Source: Niebla homalea (lineage: Eukaryota > Ascomycota > Lecanoromycetes > Lecanorales > Ramalinaceae). Taken from it: 64,000 nt of DNA. A program made the position numbers and the translations under genes. The notes below the pieces were generated by a model, which did no database searches, was not told the DNA's origin, and saw only the letters and a list, made by a program, of their open reading frames with translations. The DNA lies in the NCBI GenBank assembly GCA_019925105.1, contig JAHGAU010000017.1:744001-808000 (forward strand). Reading direction: 5' to 3'. Positions 22,835-33,777 of this stretch are shown here, piece after piece (the first letter of the stretch is position 1; the number at the start of each line of letters is the position of its first letter).

Positions 22835-23132
22835 ATGTCCACCTCCCCCTCCCCCGAAGAGCGCGAGCAGAAGGACAAGGCGGACCGGGCGCGCGAGGCC
22901 GAGGAGCAGGCCAAGCTGCCCTACAAGTGGCGGCAGACCATCGGGGACGTGGATCTGGACGTGCCCGTGGCGGCGACGCTGCGGGGCCGCGACATCGTCG
23001 TCGAGATGACCAAGACGAGGCTCAAGGTGGCTGTGAGGGGGCAGGATCCCGTGATCGATGTACGTGTTTTATTTCTCTCTTTCTCTCTCTCTCTCCCTCT
23101 GTCTCATAAGTCGATATGCCATTCTCCCTTAG

Positions 23133-23170
<38 letters not shown>

Positions 23171-23630
23171 CCGCACGCCCGGCGGGGTGGGGTATGATGT
23201 TTGCGTAGTCTGGCATTATCACCCGGCCGGTTCTGCCCCCATGGCTAAAACTGTTACAAATGTTCTTCCGAACCAACAGGGCCCCCTCCCGCACGAGATC
23301 AAACCGTCCGAATCGACCTGGACGCTCGAGACCTCCGGGGCGGGCAAGGACGTCTCGATCCACCTGGACAAGGCCAACAAGATGCAGTGGTGGTCGGCCG
23401 TCACCACGAACGCGGCCTACCACCTCGACACGGCCAAGATCACGCCGGAGAACAGCAAGCTGGGGGATCTGGACGGGGAGACCCGGGGCATGGTGGAGAA
23501 GATGATGTACGATCAGCGGCAGAAGGAGATGGGCAAGCCGACGAGCGAGGAGGAAGGGAAGATGGCGATGCTGGAGAAGTTCAAGAAGCAGCATCCGGAG
23601 ATGGATTTCAGTAATGCGAAGATGAGTTGA
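22835..23630 (+). CDS. nudC: Nuclear movement protein NudC
   Basis: CS-domain co-chaperone needed for dynein-dependent nuclear migration in hyphae. Exons 22835-23059 and 23280-23630 give 191 aa, close to the fungal family length. N-terminal Glu/Lys helix ([18 protein letters not shown]), then the CS fold: [32 protein letters not shown], and after the intron [16 protein letters not shown] with the WWSAV core. The C-terminal helix holds [15 protein letters not shown] and ends [12 protein letters not shown]. The ATG at 22835 has a CAACC context. The 220-base intron is long for this window because it contains a pyrimidine tract and ten GCT triplets. Confidence 0.93.
23137..23166 (+). repeat. (GCT)10 microsatellite inside the nudC intron
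   Basis: Ten uninterrupted GCT units, preceded by a CT-rich tract; wholly intronic. Confidence 0.9.
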
Positions 23631-24145
23631 AAGGTTCTTTGGAGGGTTTGCACTTGAGGGGCGGAGGGAACATGCACAGGGTATGCCATGACTAAAGGTC
23701 CGAGAAAAGATGGTATAGCTTAGGAGGTATGGCGTGCGCCTTACTGCATAGCGATTGGTATGTAGGCTTTGGTAATGAAGCAATGAGCATCATGATATCC
23801 AAGGTCTTCCACTTTCACCCATTCCACGACTCCTCCTTCCAAAATGATGAGCCCGATGATGAATTTATGCCAAAAGGCGCACTTGTAGCAGTACCCCACC
23901 ATTGAAAGCCTGTCAACCCCTCGCATCCATATGTAAGCCTTGCCAGGCGTACCGACCTCGAGGAAGGTTCAAGGCGCCCCGAAGACACCAAAGACATGCC
24001 TGAAAAAGGTGAGCATCGCTGACTGCTTGATGCTCGAATCGCCACCACGTCAAAACTCTGGGAACCCTGCAATATCTTCTAGCATTCCTCGTCCTCTATT
24101 TCGGTTGTCACCAATGAGAAAGGGAGGACTATAGACCAAGACTCC
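23631..24145. other. Intergenic region, nothing recognised
   Basis: Convergent 3' flanks of nudC and the orphan gene to its right. Minus-strand frames here (for example 23815-24072) have no motif. Confidence 0.45.
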
Positions 24146-25256
24146 TCAATCTTCAACAATCACGATAGCGTTCGAAACGCCTGCGCCACTGTGATCCTCC
24201 ATTGGCGGTACGCTCGCGTTTGGCGCAGCATGTCCTTTGGCTGGATTTGATTGGTGTGGCCCTACCTTGGGCCTCTTGGTAGGCCCTGAGTCTCCTCCTC
24301 CGTTGCTGCTGCGTTTCGCCGGGCTCTTCTGAAAAGAGTCTGGATGAGGAAATGAAGCACCATTTGCTTTCTGTTTCACCGCTGGCAAGGACGGCTTGAT
24401 AACTGCCTTGGCTTTCGAATTTGCTTGACCTGGCTTCGTGCGAACCGTCTTAGAGATATCCTTGTGCACTTTGTTGTACACGGCCTTTTCGAGGTCGTGT
24501 AGGTGCTGGCGATAGACAAGATTCTCAAGCTCTAGACGACGAAGGTAGTTTTCTTTCACAAAGAGCAAGCCACCTCCAACGACCACATGATTTTCGAAAT
24601 TTCGCTGCTGCTTCGGCAGCGTCCAAGCATGCGCAATCGGTTGACTTAGGGGTTTGTGGGGCCGAGTCGCCTGAAGTAGCTGCTGAGCTTTTGCGACTGG
24701 TCTTGTCGACGTAGACGGGCTAGATGTTTGCGGAGAATGTCCAATGACCGCTACGGCAATGTGAGACTTTGGCGCATAGGTCTATCTCATGGAGACATGG
24801 CTTACCGATCTTGGTCTTGAGATCGTCTGCCACGACCTTCTCCCATGTTTTGACGAGTTGTGCAGCCATCAGGAAAATGCCAACATCATTGAATGGCTTC
24901 TCCGGTCTACTCTGGGTAACCAGATCAATGCCCTTAAAGAGATGTTTTCCAGGACGGCGGTCGAGTGGTAAATGGGGGCGAATTGCTAGTCTCAGTATCT
25001 GCATTGCTTGCATAGCTGCCGCAGAGAATTTTGCCACATCTTCCTTCACCCGAGGTGGATCAACAAGCTCTCCATTGATGTTTGTGTCTCCTGATGTTTC
25101 CGATACTTCGGGTAGTTTTTCTGGTGACTTGGACTTTTGCAGCTCTGCAGATACTTTTACCCCGGGTACTTCTCCCAAGATTTCTGATAATTCAGGTAGT
25201 TCTTCTGGTGATTTGGACCTCAGTGCTTCTGTGGACACCGCAGTGCTTGGAGCCAT
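24146..25256 (-). CDS. Orphan two-exon protein, ~330 aa
   Basis: Exon 1 (25256-24806) starts at an ATG and holds two near-copies of a SKSPEELPELSE-like motif (residues ~14-50), then a helical region (AAMQAMQILRLAIRPHLPL, MAAQLVKTWEKVVADDL). Exon 2, here 24687-24146, continues in phase with RPHKPLSQPIAHAW, NHVVVGGGLLFVKENYLRRLELENLV and a basic, Pro/Ser-rich tail (SPAKRSSNGGG, GPTKRPKVG, a likely nuclear signal) ending in hydrophobic/acidic VIVED. The donor GTAAGC is good; the acceptor (AAAAG) is weak and chosen because it keeps the phase. No domain is recognised. The basic KRPK cluster hints at a nuclear location; the terminal VIVED resembles a SUMO-interacting motif. Both are inference. Confidence 0.5.
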
Positions 25257-25436
25257 TCTCCGGATCAATAGCTTGGGAATAATTACGAGGTCAAAGTCTG
25301 GTGATGTTTGATTGGTTCGGAATATAAACTGGCGTGAGATGTAGCGAAGTCAAGGTTTGCTAGGCCGGGTGTGACATTCATTCACGATGGAGATGAGAGA
25401 ACAAGCAGCTCAAACCATCAGCTAGTTGATCCTAGC

Positions 25437-27388
25437 TCATTTGCTCAGCAGTTTCTCTCGAATGAACCCTGAATCAATAATCAGTCATGTAAGGGGAACG
25501 ATGGTAATTTCTTACAGCTACTAATTGTGGCACCCAAGGCCAGGCAAATCATCAAGAAGAAGCTGTCTCTAGTAGCAAGACCGTAGCACTGCCTCACCAG
25601 CCTCTGTATGTCAGGTCTCAATTCCCCAATATAGCCAAGACTTTGTCGAACATTCTTCACAATCTCATCAACTTCTTTCCCGCTGCCGAGATGAGTCTTG
25701 AGCTTCAAGCGTAACGACTGCTGGAAAACGGTTGCTGAGATCGAGACTCCGATAGTCGATCCCAGAGAGCGGAAAAGGTACGAACAGGCTGTTGCAATAG
25801 CCTGGTCCTCGGGTTTTGCGTTGGCGATCATACCAATCAGGGTGCTGGTCACCCCAATCCCATTCCCAAACCCTCCAAGTACTAGCCCAACAGAGATGCC
25901 ATAGGTATTATTGAGGACAAGACCGGTGAAAAGTATTACGAAGACAATCCCCAAAGATGAGACAAGATATGCGAAAATGGTAAGGAAGTAGTATTTCCCT
26001 GTTTTTTGCATTATGATTCCTCCGGTCAGGGAACCTGTGACGCTGGCTATAATTGCTGGTGTAATGCGAAGCCCTGCTTGAGCGGCATTGAAATCATCTA
26101 CGACTTGAAACCATAATGGCACTTGAAACCTGGAAAGTGTCAAGACCATGAAGTTTTCCAGCATCTGTTCGCTCAGAGGTTGACTTACAGTATTGCGAAC
26201 CAGGCTGCAAAAGCGAAGAAATTGCAAAGATAGCAACCTATTAGACTGCGCTCAAAGACGATCCGTTTTGGAGCGAACGGCTCTTCGGCATATTTGAACT
26301 CCCTCACCAGGAAAAGCGCAGTGAGAGGTACGAAGAAGCAAAGTGGAACAATGGCGAGCGGACTCGACCACCTGTCATTGGATCCACGATCGAACCCGAG
26401 CAGCAGCGCAAAGATGGCGATGATGAGCAGGAACGCACCGATAAAATCGATCCGGCGGAGTTTCGTCTTCCAATCCAAGACTTCATTCTTGGGGAGCTTC
26501 AGAGCGACCGCGCAGCAAAGAATCGCAAGGGCGCACATTGGAGCTTGCGCAAGAAATGCAATCCTCCAGCCTGTCGTGTCAGCAAGAAGACCGCCAATTG
26601 GTGCTCCAAATCCGGCACCTTTTGAGTTCATCTTAAGTTAGCAAGGGTACTATTTGTAGCTTTGCAAATACAAGGGGTAGTAGGAACAGAAGGCAGAGGC
26701 ATGAGATCTGGCCAGGATCAAAGATAGCCTTGTCTAAACCCCACTAACCTGAAGCAAAGATAATGTTGATGATTCCTTGCCAAGTGCCTCGCTCACGTAG
26801 CGGCACAATGTCTGACATGAGTATGCTTACTACCGTGGTCATGCCTCCGCCACCAATGCCAGCAAATGCTCTTGCGGCGATCAGCTCATCCATCGTTCGA
26901 GCAAGACCGCACAAGAGACATCCGACGCCGAAAATGGTGTAAGCGAAGAGCAAGGCCTCCTTACGACCGAAGATATCACTGAACTTGCCATATAACGGTT
27001 GGAAAGAAGTCAGGGTCAGAAAATACGAGGTGGCGATCCATGAGGACTTGTTCAATGCTTCTAGATCGCTTCCTATCCTTCCATAGCACGAAACTATGAT
27101 TGTCTGATCTGCCGCGGCCAGGAAGATGCCAATACCAATGGCTGGCAGGATATATTTCAGTTTCCTCTTCACATCTGGCATGCCTTCGAACTGCTGCGCT
27201 CTTTCTCCATCACCTTGACTTTCTTCATCGTGTTGATCTTTAGCCATACAGTTGACATGCGTCTTGCTTTGGTCATCCTTCCCTATCGACTCGCTGACAA
27301 TCTCATTGCTGGTTTGTGATCGAGGAGCGTCGGCATCACTCGGCCGTTTGAGAAGTGGAGAGGCTTCACCAATTGTTTCTTCGGCCAT
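25437..27388 (-). CDS. MFS transporter, DHA2 family (Fnx1/VBA-like), 571 aa
   Basis: Exons 27388-26749, 26618-26189, 26129-25516 and 25468-25437 join in phase. DHA2 features: DQTIIV in TM1 after a ~75-residue acidic cytosolic N-terminus, GKFSDIFGRKEA (motif A) between TM2 and TM3, RAFAGIGGGGM and LRERGTWQG, then GAPIGGLLADTTGWR (motif C region), and about 14 hydrophobic segments in all. The last exon encodes only WFIREKLLSK, a short basic tail as in relatives. The family includes vacuolar basic-amino-acid transporters and multidrug exporters. An E-x3-LL signal near the N-terminus (EASPLL, residues 8-13) would suit AP-3 sorting to the vacuole. Substrate is not predictable. Confidence 0.85.
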
Positions 27389-29131
27389 TGTCTCTGTTGG
27401 ATGACATTCAGGTTATCAGACCGACTGTGCACAGCTACTGGACGAAAAGGTAGCAAGTAAAGGAGACATATCAGTTGTTGGATAAGCATCCAAGCCGAAG
27501 AGTAAGCAAAGCTCGCGGATGTAAGCTGCTTATCTTATCTTTTTAGGCTTGTCCGGAAGGAGCTTCCGTTCTGCTAAACTGAGATGGCCTCTTCCCAAGC
27601 AGGATCCTTGCCAATGATGATAGAATTCGTTCATCAACCATGCCTTGGGATGCAGCAAAACCCACATAGTGAGAATGTGGTACACTTCGTATCATGTTGC
27701 ATTCTATCATACGTCTGCAGCCTTGAGCCATGTTCTTGATCTAACGCATAAGCAGATGTGCCTGCGCAGACCCATTATGCGGCAGTCGCAAGTCTTGAAA
27801 TGCTAAATTTCATAATGTAATCTTGAAAAGATGTCTGTTGGTCTTGCGCCATATCAGCGCCCCACCCACTTCTATACCATTTCTTTTCATGAACATCCAA
27901 GTCGGTATGCTTGGACAAAAAAGTTGTGGTCAAGATCACTTCCCAAAGCAGTCCCCCATGCAAAGCGTGCCAAGTTGCAGTCATGACCATTCCACTACTC
28001 AAGATAGCTCTTCGGTGACCGCTAGCCTGAGTGGCACTCAAGAGGTTGTCGGACGCTCTCATCGATAAACCCTCCTAGAGCTTTCTCGCCGAGACCGAAT
28101 CTGGCGGCTCTCGGCAGCCCAATTGAACATCGAGACTCGGCACGCTACAATATCCAAATAGTATGTTGGTCAAGGTCAAATGGGATGATGCTCACACCGT
28201 GACTAAGAGGATATTGCGTGGAGTTCTCGACGATTGTGTGCATCAGAGAATCCAGCTCCAAGTTAGCTGCCCTTGCAGAACGATGCTCATATTCACAACG
28301 CTTCAGATAGCCGCGGTCGCGCTTCTTCCCGCACGCTTACCCGAGTATCAAAATTTGCCACCTTTCTACAAAGTGGCCTTGCCGCGCTACCCAAAGCGGT
28401 AACCTTCATCACCACCACCACGATGTGATGATGAAAACTCACGCCTTTCTCTATCGAGACTGATTTTCCAGCGCTAAACCTATCGTGTTACAGAGGAAGT
28501 TGAGATTGCCTCTTTCGGACGGCTACACTACTGCCAAGTCCAGATGTTGTTGTCCAATCTCGACGTCCAGTCGATACTGTTAATTGTTACATTGATTGAT
28601 TGATACGAAGCTAGCATTTGAGAAACTGGACGTCGATCGCCATGAGACGGTGGAATCTGCAACGAGGCTTTCGTTTGTTCGGCTCGCTGCGGTCGGTTTC
28701 ACAAAGGCTCCATATCCACTCCCGTGCAAGGCTCATGAAATATGCAGATATTTGACGGATCTTAGCAGCGCCTTGGAGAGTTTCATGATTATCAACTGAT
28801 GCAGACTCCTGACTGCTCGAAAGGCGGTTTCCTGGTGAATACCGAATTATTTGGTAGAGGAAATTGGTCAATTCTGTTGGCCGATCGCTTGCAATCTTGA
28901 TTGGATCCATGGCATCTCGGTACCGACTGGGAATGCACTATGTTTGAGGACACGAAACACCATCCTTCTCTCGCATGAGCGTAATGACAATGATATCAAG
29001 TAGAAGCTGCAGCGATGATCTTCAGATCTTCAGGAAGAACAGTATGCTTTGTGTCTTATCGCCGTAAAATGACGTTGACATGCTATGAACATCCCACACG
29101 TATACTAGCGCATCAGCACTGGCTGCAAAGC
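27389..29131. other. Largest gene-free interval (~1.7 kb)
   Basis: No ORF over 100 codons with a motif on either strand, no tRNA-like structure, no repeat that I can see. It lies between the 5' end of the DHA2 transporter and the 3' end of the ureidoglycolate lyase. Confidence 0.45.
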
Positions 29132-29992
29132 CTACCAAAGCCCTCTCAATCCCTTATATCCCCAAACCCCCTCCACCCCCCTCGCCATCACAACTTCGCC
29201 CTCCCCCTGCCCCTTCCCCCAAACCCCCTCCACAACAACCTCGATCCCCGTGCCATCCAACCCCGCCAGATCCACCTCCTGGCAATCCTCCCCCTCCCGT
29301 CCACTCATCCACTGAGTCACCACGAAATCCACCCTCCCCTCCCCCACCACCACCATCGGCGCATGCCACACCCCAACGCCGTACGTGACACCCACCCCAG
29401 GCTCCGCCAGGAACGCCCTCGTGTTCCGCAGGTCCGGTAGCCCGCCACCGGTGGTGTGGTGATGGGGGGTCTGCTGCGGGGAGTACGGGGTCAGCCCCGC
29501 GGTGGGGGGCGGTGGCGGGAGGGTGGGCGCGACGATGACGAGGTAGCGGGTGTTTCGCGTGCCCGAGGCCGGGGTGAGGGGGTGGAATGTCTGGGTGGTG
29601 TAAGGGTGGCGCTCGAGGTTCTTGACGTCGAAGAGGTGGTGGGTGGGAGAGGGTCTTGATGATGGAGAGGAGGAGGAGGGAGAAGAAGAGGAGGATGATG
29701 ATGATGATGGGCGGCGGAGCTGGCGGGGGAAGCAGGCGAAGAGGCTCATGTGTGGGGAGGCCGGAGTGCCAGAGGGGGAGAGCCGGTAGGTGGATGTGAG
29801 GGGGGCGATGTCGGGGTATTTGAGGGCGGTGTTTTGGTTTGCTGGATGAGATGATTGGGGAGGTGGGTAGGGGAGGCGAGTCCGTGATGCGGGGAGCGGA
29901 GATGTTATTACGGTGCCGAAGGCGGAGAAGGAGGATGGTGTGAGGGGCTCTGGGTAGAGAGTCAGACGGGGAGATGCTATTGTCGGTGCCAT
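29132..29992 (-). CDS. DAL3: Ureidoglycolate lyase
   Basis: Splits ureidoglycolate to glyoxylate and urea, the last step of allantoin breakdown for nitrogen. Single exon, 286 aa from the ATG at 29992 (MAPTIASPRLTLYPEPLT); a further ATG 27 codons upstream is less likely. Family landmarks: FSAFGTVI near the start, LERHPYTTQTFHPL, YLVIVAPTLP, TRAFLAEPGVGVTYGVGVWHAP (the metal/substrate-binding cupin strand pair), DFVVTQW and EDCQEVDL. Odd: a run of about 20 mostly Ser residues between the FACFPRQ strand and the HHLFDVKNLERHP segment, and other Pro-rich inserts, which make the protein longer than typical. The coding strand is very GC-rich. Confidence 0.88.
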   Translation of the reverse strand: MAPTIASPRLTLYPEPLTPSSFSAFGTVITSPLPASRTRLPYPPPQSSHPANQNTALKYPDIAPLTSTYRLSPSGTPASPHMSLFACFPRQLRRPSSSSSSSSSPSSSSPSSRPSPTHHLFDVKNLERHPYTTQTFHPLTPASGTRNTRYLVIVAPTLPPPPPTAGLTPYSPQQTPHHHTTGGGLPDLRNTRAFLAEPGVGVTYGVGVWHAPMVVVGEGRVDFVVTQWMSGREGEDCQEVDLAGLDGTGIEVVVEGVWGKGQGEGEVVMARGVEGVWGYKGLRGLW

Positions 29993-30208
29993 GATGAGAG
30001 AGACTGTGTGTGTAAGTCGGGTTGGCAGAAAGTTGATGATGGAGCTGTGGAGGTGGCTAGAGCTTGAGTTCATTCGATGTTCGATTTCCTACTTCACTAT
30101 CACACTTCATGATTGGGCCCAGCAGGGCCGAGGTCCAGTGTCGAATCAGATTTCCTCCTTTATAAAAAATCCACAAAATTTCACAGACTCAACGGTATGG
30201 ATATCTCT

Positions 30209-32535
30209 CTATTCACGCATCCTGAGATGGTACGTTTCTAGAGCCTCGCGCGTCATAAGGCCTGGGCTTTTGACCATGGGGTCGTCACCCTTCCCATTCT
30301 TAGGGAATGCAATCACATCACGCATAGTCAACTTCCGCTGGAATTTACTGCTTGCCATCATTGCCACTAATCTGTCCATCCCAAGAGCAATGCCTGCATG
30401 AGGAGGACACCCGGCTCGCAGTGCTTCCAATAAGTGCGAGAATTCCTGCACTTTTGCATCATCCATCTTAAGTATCCTCCGAAATATGAATTCCTGCATT
30501 GCTGCTTGGTGGATACGTTGACTTCCCCCTCCAATTTCCTCGCCGTTGATCACCAGATCGTAGTGTTCCCCGGTCGCTTTCGTAGGCTCGGTTAAGAGAA
30601 GATCCACATCTTCGGCCGTTTTAGGGGACGTGAACGGGTGATGAGTTGAGGCAAAGCCGGCAAGACCATCTTGGCCTGGCTCCGAAGCATTCTCTGGCGA
30701 GAAAAGGGGAAAGTCCGTGATCCACACGGGCTCGAAGCGCTGGCATGACGGTTCGTCAAGATAGCCTTCACTGATTGCCGCCCCGCAAAGTCCATTGCGC
30801 AAGTCTCCCAAGGATGTCGAGCCACCTGCAGGCTCAGCCTTCTTCCTGGCCTGTAAGATGATCACGAAGCCGTCCTCAAGATCGAAATCACTTTCCAAAT
30901 TCTCAACCGCCTCGAAGCCAAACGCCGCTAAGCCTTGCAACGGCTTCGACGAATCATAGATGAAAACCCCTGGTCCACCGTCCGGATTTGTAACGAAGAT
31001 CTGACCCTCGTTAGAATCTAAAAAGTTCCGCAGAAGTAGCCTGCTCTCCCTTGCAGAACAACGCAACGGGACCACCATGGCCTCTATGATTGGCTCATTC
31101 AGAGGAGTGATCATATGGACCAGGTCCGCCGGGATAACATGGCCTACTCTTCTGAAAGGCAGAACAGGAAGACGCAGATCTGGTTTGTCAGATCCGTAGG
31201 ATAACATCGCGTCTGAATAGGTCATCCGAGCAAATCGCTTGGGAAGATCGATATTGAGGACACCCTTGAAAGCTTGTTTGACGATCGCTTCCACGTAACT
31301 ACATATCTTCTCACTATCTGAGAAAGCTTCTTCAATGTCCAACTGCACGACATCATCGTCAGCTAGCTTCTACTGAACACTTCTTATGTAACGACTTACC
31401 TGTAAGAATTCTGGTTGCCTATCAGCACGCAAATCTTCGTCTCGGAAGCATTTGGCAAATTGGAAGTATTTGTCGATACCACTAGCCATCAGCAGTTGTT
31501 TGAATTGTTGTGGGCTTTGAGGCAATGCGAAGGCGTAGCCTCTTCGCCTTGTCGGAACTATAAATTCTCGAGCACCCTCAGATGTAGATTTGAAGAGTAA
31601 CGGCGTTTCTATTTCGAGAAAGCCAAAGTCTTGCAAAGCCTTTCTGCATTCTCCCAGGATTTGAGACCTTGCTGACAAGGCATGCCTTAAGACCACATCA
31701 GTCCGCAGCTGTAGATGGCGCTGCTCATCCGGGAACTCTGTCTCGGTCTTGAGAACAATGTCATTGGGAAATCCATTGAGGGGTGTGATTTGCGCATTTT
31801 GATGGCCCAAGGAGACTTCTATCAAGTCGTGACCGTCGGATGATCCCGATTGGCTTTGAGGCGCATGCTTTTTGTGTTTTAGCCAACCCTGGATATAGAC
31901 TGGGCTGTTTGGTCTGATGAGCTTCAGACGATCATGTAATGTCTGCTGAGCTGCATTGTCCGTTGCAGGTGAAGAGACCAGTTGGATCTGACATTGCTGG
32001 GTTGGGTCTCGTAGAGGCACGAATGAAAGCTTCTTGGACAGATCGGACCGCTCTCCCAGGTAGCCAGTCAGGCAGACTTCCTGTTCTCCATGGCTGATCA
32101 GTTGTCTATGTAGAGCCGTGAAAGGTCTAGAAGGCTTTGGAATTCCAACTGAGAAGGTCCATATGTTTCAGCTACCTAGACTCCGCTAATTGACTCTGAG
32201 CAAGAGGACGTACGAGTCTCTTTGAAGGCGTCTAAAATCTCTCGTTCACTGGATGTTTCGGTGGCATTATACAATACTCTGGCAGTACTTAGGCGTCGTT
32301 TTACGGGCGACCGAATGCATGAAGATGCTGGAGTGGATTCCAGTAGGTGATTAGATGCTGAGACATCCCGTCTGAGCTGTCTACCAGCTTTGCACCATCG
32401 GAAGATCTCGAGATAGGATCGCCGTAGATCTCCAGTTCGACAAGGCATCCAAGGCGAGGTCAAAAAGTTTGGTGGTTCTTTATTAATGAAAGCTCCATAG
32501 CTAGCCACAGGGCTGAGAGCTTCTACAAATTGCAT
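30209..32535 (-). CDS. MSD1: Aspartyl-tRNA synthetase, mitochondrial
   Basis: Class II synthetase charging mitochondrial tRNA-Asp. Exons 32535-32214, 32148-31400 and 31342-30209 join in phase, 734 aa. After an Arg/Ser-rich leader of ~100 residues suited to mitochondrial import comes the OB anticodon-binding domain (VCLTGYLGERSDLSKKLSFVPLRD), the motif 1 area (FGFLEIETPLL), motif 2 FRDEDLRADRQPEF, a GAD-type insertion domain seen in bacterial and mitochondrial AspRS, and motif 3 GIALGMDRLVAMM near the C-terminus, followed by the RDVIAFPKN signature. The bacterial-type arrangement separates it from the cytosolic enzyme. The gene is transcribed away from the AP180 gene. Confidence 0.93.
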
Positions 32536-33021
32536 TATATGTTATTATAGTTCTTGGCATTGGCGGGCGCTACTATTCTTATCAGCTCTTCACCCGCCTT
32601 GCGTTTTCGCTCTTCATCCTTCCAAGTTTTGAACATGTAAGGCTCCTCGTTATAGCTGCCCCTTTCGACGCAGACGCTGACTGAAACGCTGACTGAAATG
32701 CCCAGATGATGAAAGCCTAGCGTGTGGAATATGAATAGACCCATACTGATCTGGCGAGCAGCTCTCCCTTCACCGGGCTCAAGTGGCCTGTTCGTCAGTG
32801 AAGCGATGGTGTCTTGATATAGGCGTTCGGCACACCCACCTTGTTACATGAACGGACGCGATGAAGGTATCTCTGACCATCATACTTGGAATGGAATCAT
32901 ACGGAGTACTTGGAACAGCATCATACTTGAAACGGGCGCTTGTTTGAGTACAGATTTGGTGGGAGGGTCGATTTCGACTGTTGCATCTTGAAAGGCAGAC
33001 CCTATGGCACTCAATACATTC

Positions 33022-33417
33022 TTATCTTGCAAACACAATCTTGCACTCATCCTCTACGAGGCTTTCCAAGTTCCAGCTGTTCCAACCATGCAGACCCGCA
33101 AGCGCACTAGATTCTTGAAGGAGTTGCTGTTGAGAATCACGAATGCTGAGCGGTAGAGTAACATAGGCGTGCTCAACAGTCTCTCGTTTCCTTATGCAAA
33201 TCATGAGCCCAAGGCGCAGAGACGTAACATCAGCGCCACAATCCACACGCATGAGAAGGTGCCTCTCTGTAAATGTCCTGCCCTCAATGATGCCAATTTG
33301 ACCACAACGCATGCTGTTTTTCACTTGACATGGTTCTAATGGCCACACGTAAAGCAGCTGGTAAGATCCATAATGGACTTGGCGTACGCTGTGGGTGACA
33401 TCCAAATCCGCGTCCAA
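33022..33417 (-). CDS. Possible orphan protein, ~131 aa or longer
   Basis: An open frame with a globular-looking composition (VHYGSYQLLYVWPLEP, RTFTERHLLMRVDCGADV) and no recognised domain. A second frame, 33336-33551, overlaps its start and could be an upstream exon, but I find no clean splice pair linking them. It may be a small lineage-specific gene or chance. The rest of 32745-33777 holds only the promoter region of the AP180 gene. Confidence 0.25.
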   Translation of the reverse strand: MDADLDVTHSVRQVHYGSYQLLYVWPLEPCQVKNSMRCGQIGIIEGRTFTERHLLMRVDCGADVTSLRLGLMICIRKRETVEHAYVTLPLSIRDSQQQLLQESSALAGLHGWNSWNLESLVEDECKIVFAR

Positions 33418-33777
33418 TGACGTCGGCTGTGAACTCGGATTTCTTGGAGCTCTGTACCCCGTAGAACTCGACCTTCCTCAGTATCTGGACTCGCCGCTAA
33501 AGGCACTCTGATTATAAGACGTTGCGCTCGCGACCAGTCAGAGAATGGCATTCAATCTTTGATCTTGTCCGCCCTCCCTAGCCACAACGATATCAGTCGC
33601 ATGATCAGCGCCCAAGACTGCCGGACATCCAGACTCCCATTGCACCCTAGCATGAAAACACTTCAGTCCCAGTACGATACCAGTGTCCACCGCGGGCCCT
33701 AATTAGCTCCCCATTCTGTGTGCTAGACTTGTAAAACCCCCCCGTCTCTGCTTGGCGGATTGGGAAGACCCTCCGCA

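Noticed and set aside
32535..32744. Extra upstream exon or uORF before MSD1
   Set aside because: The SVSVSV run comes from a short DNA repeat in the leader; the MSD1 start at 32535 needs no extra exon.
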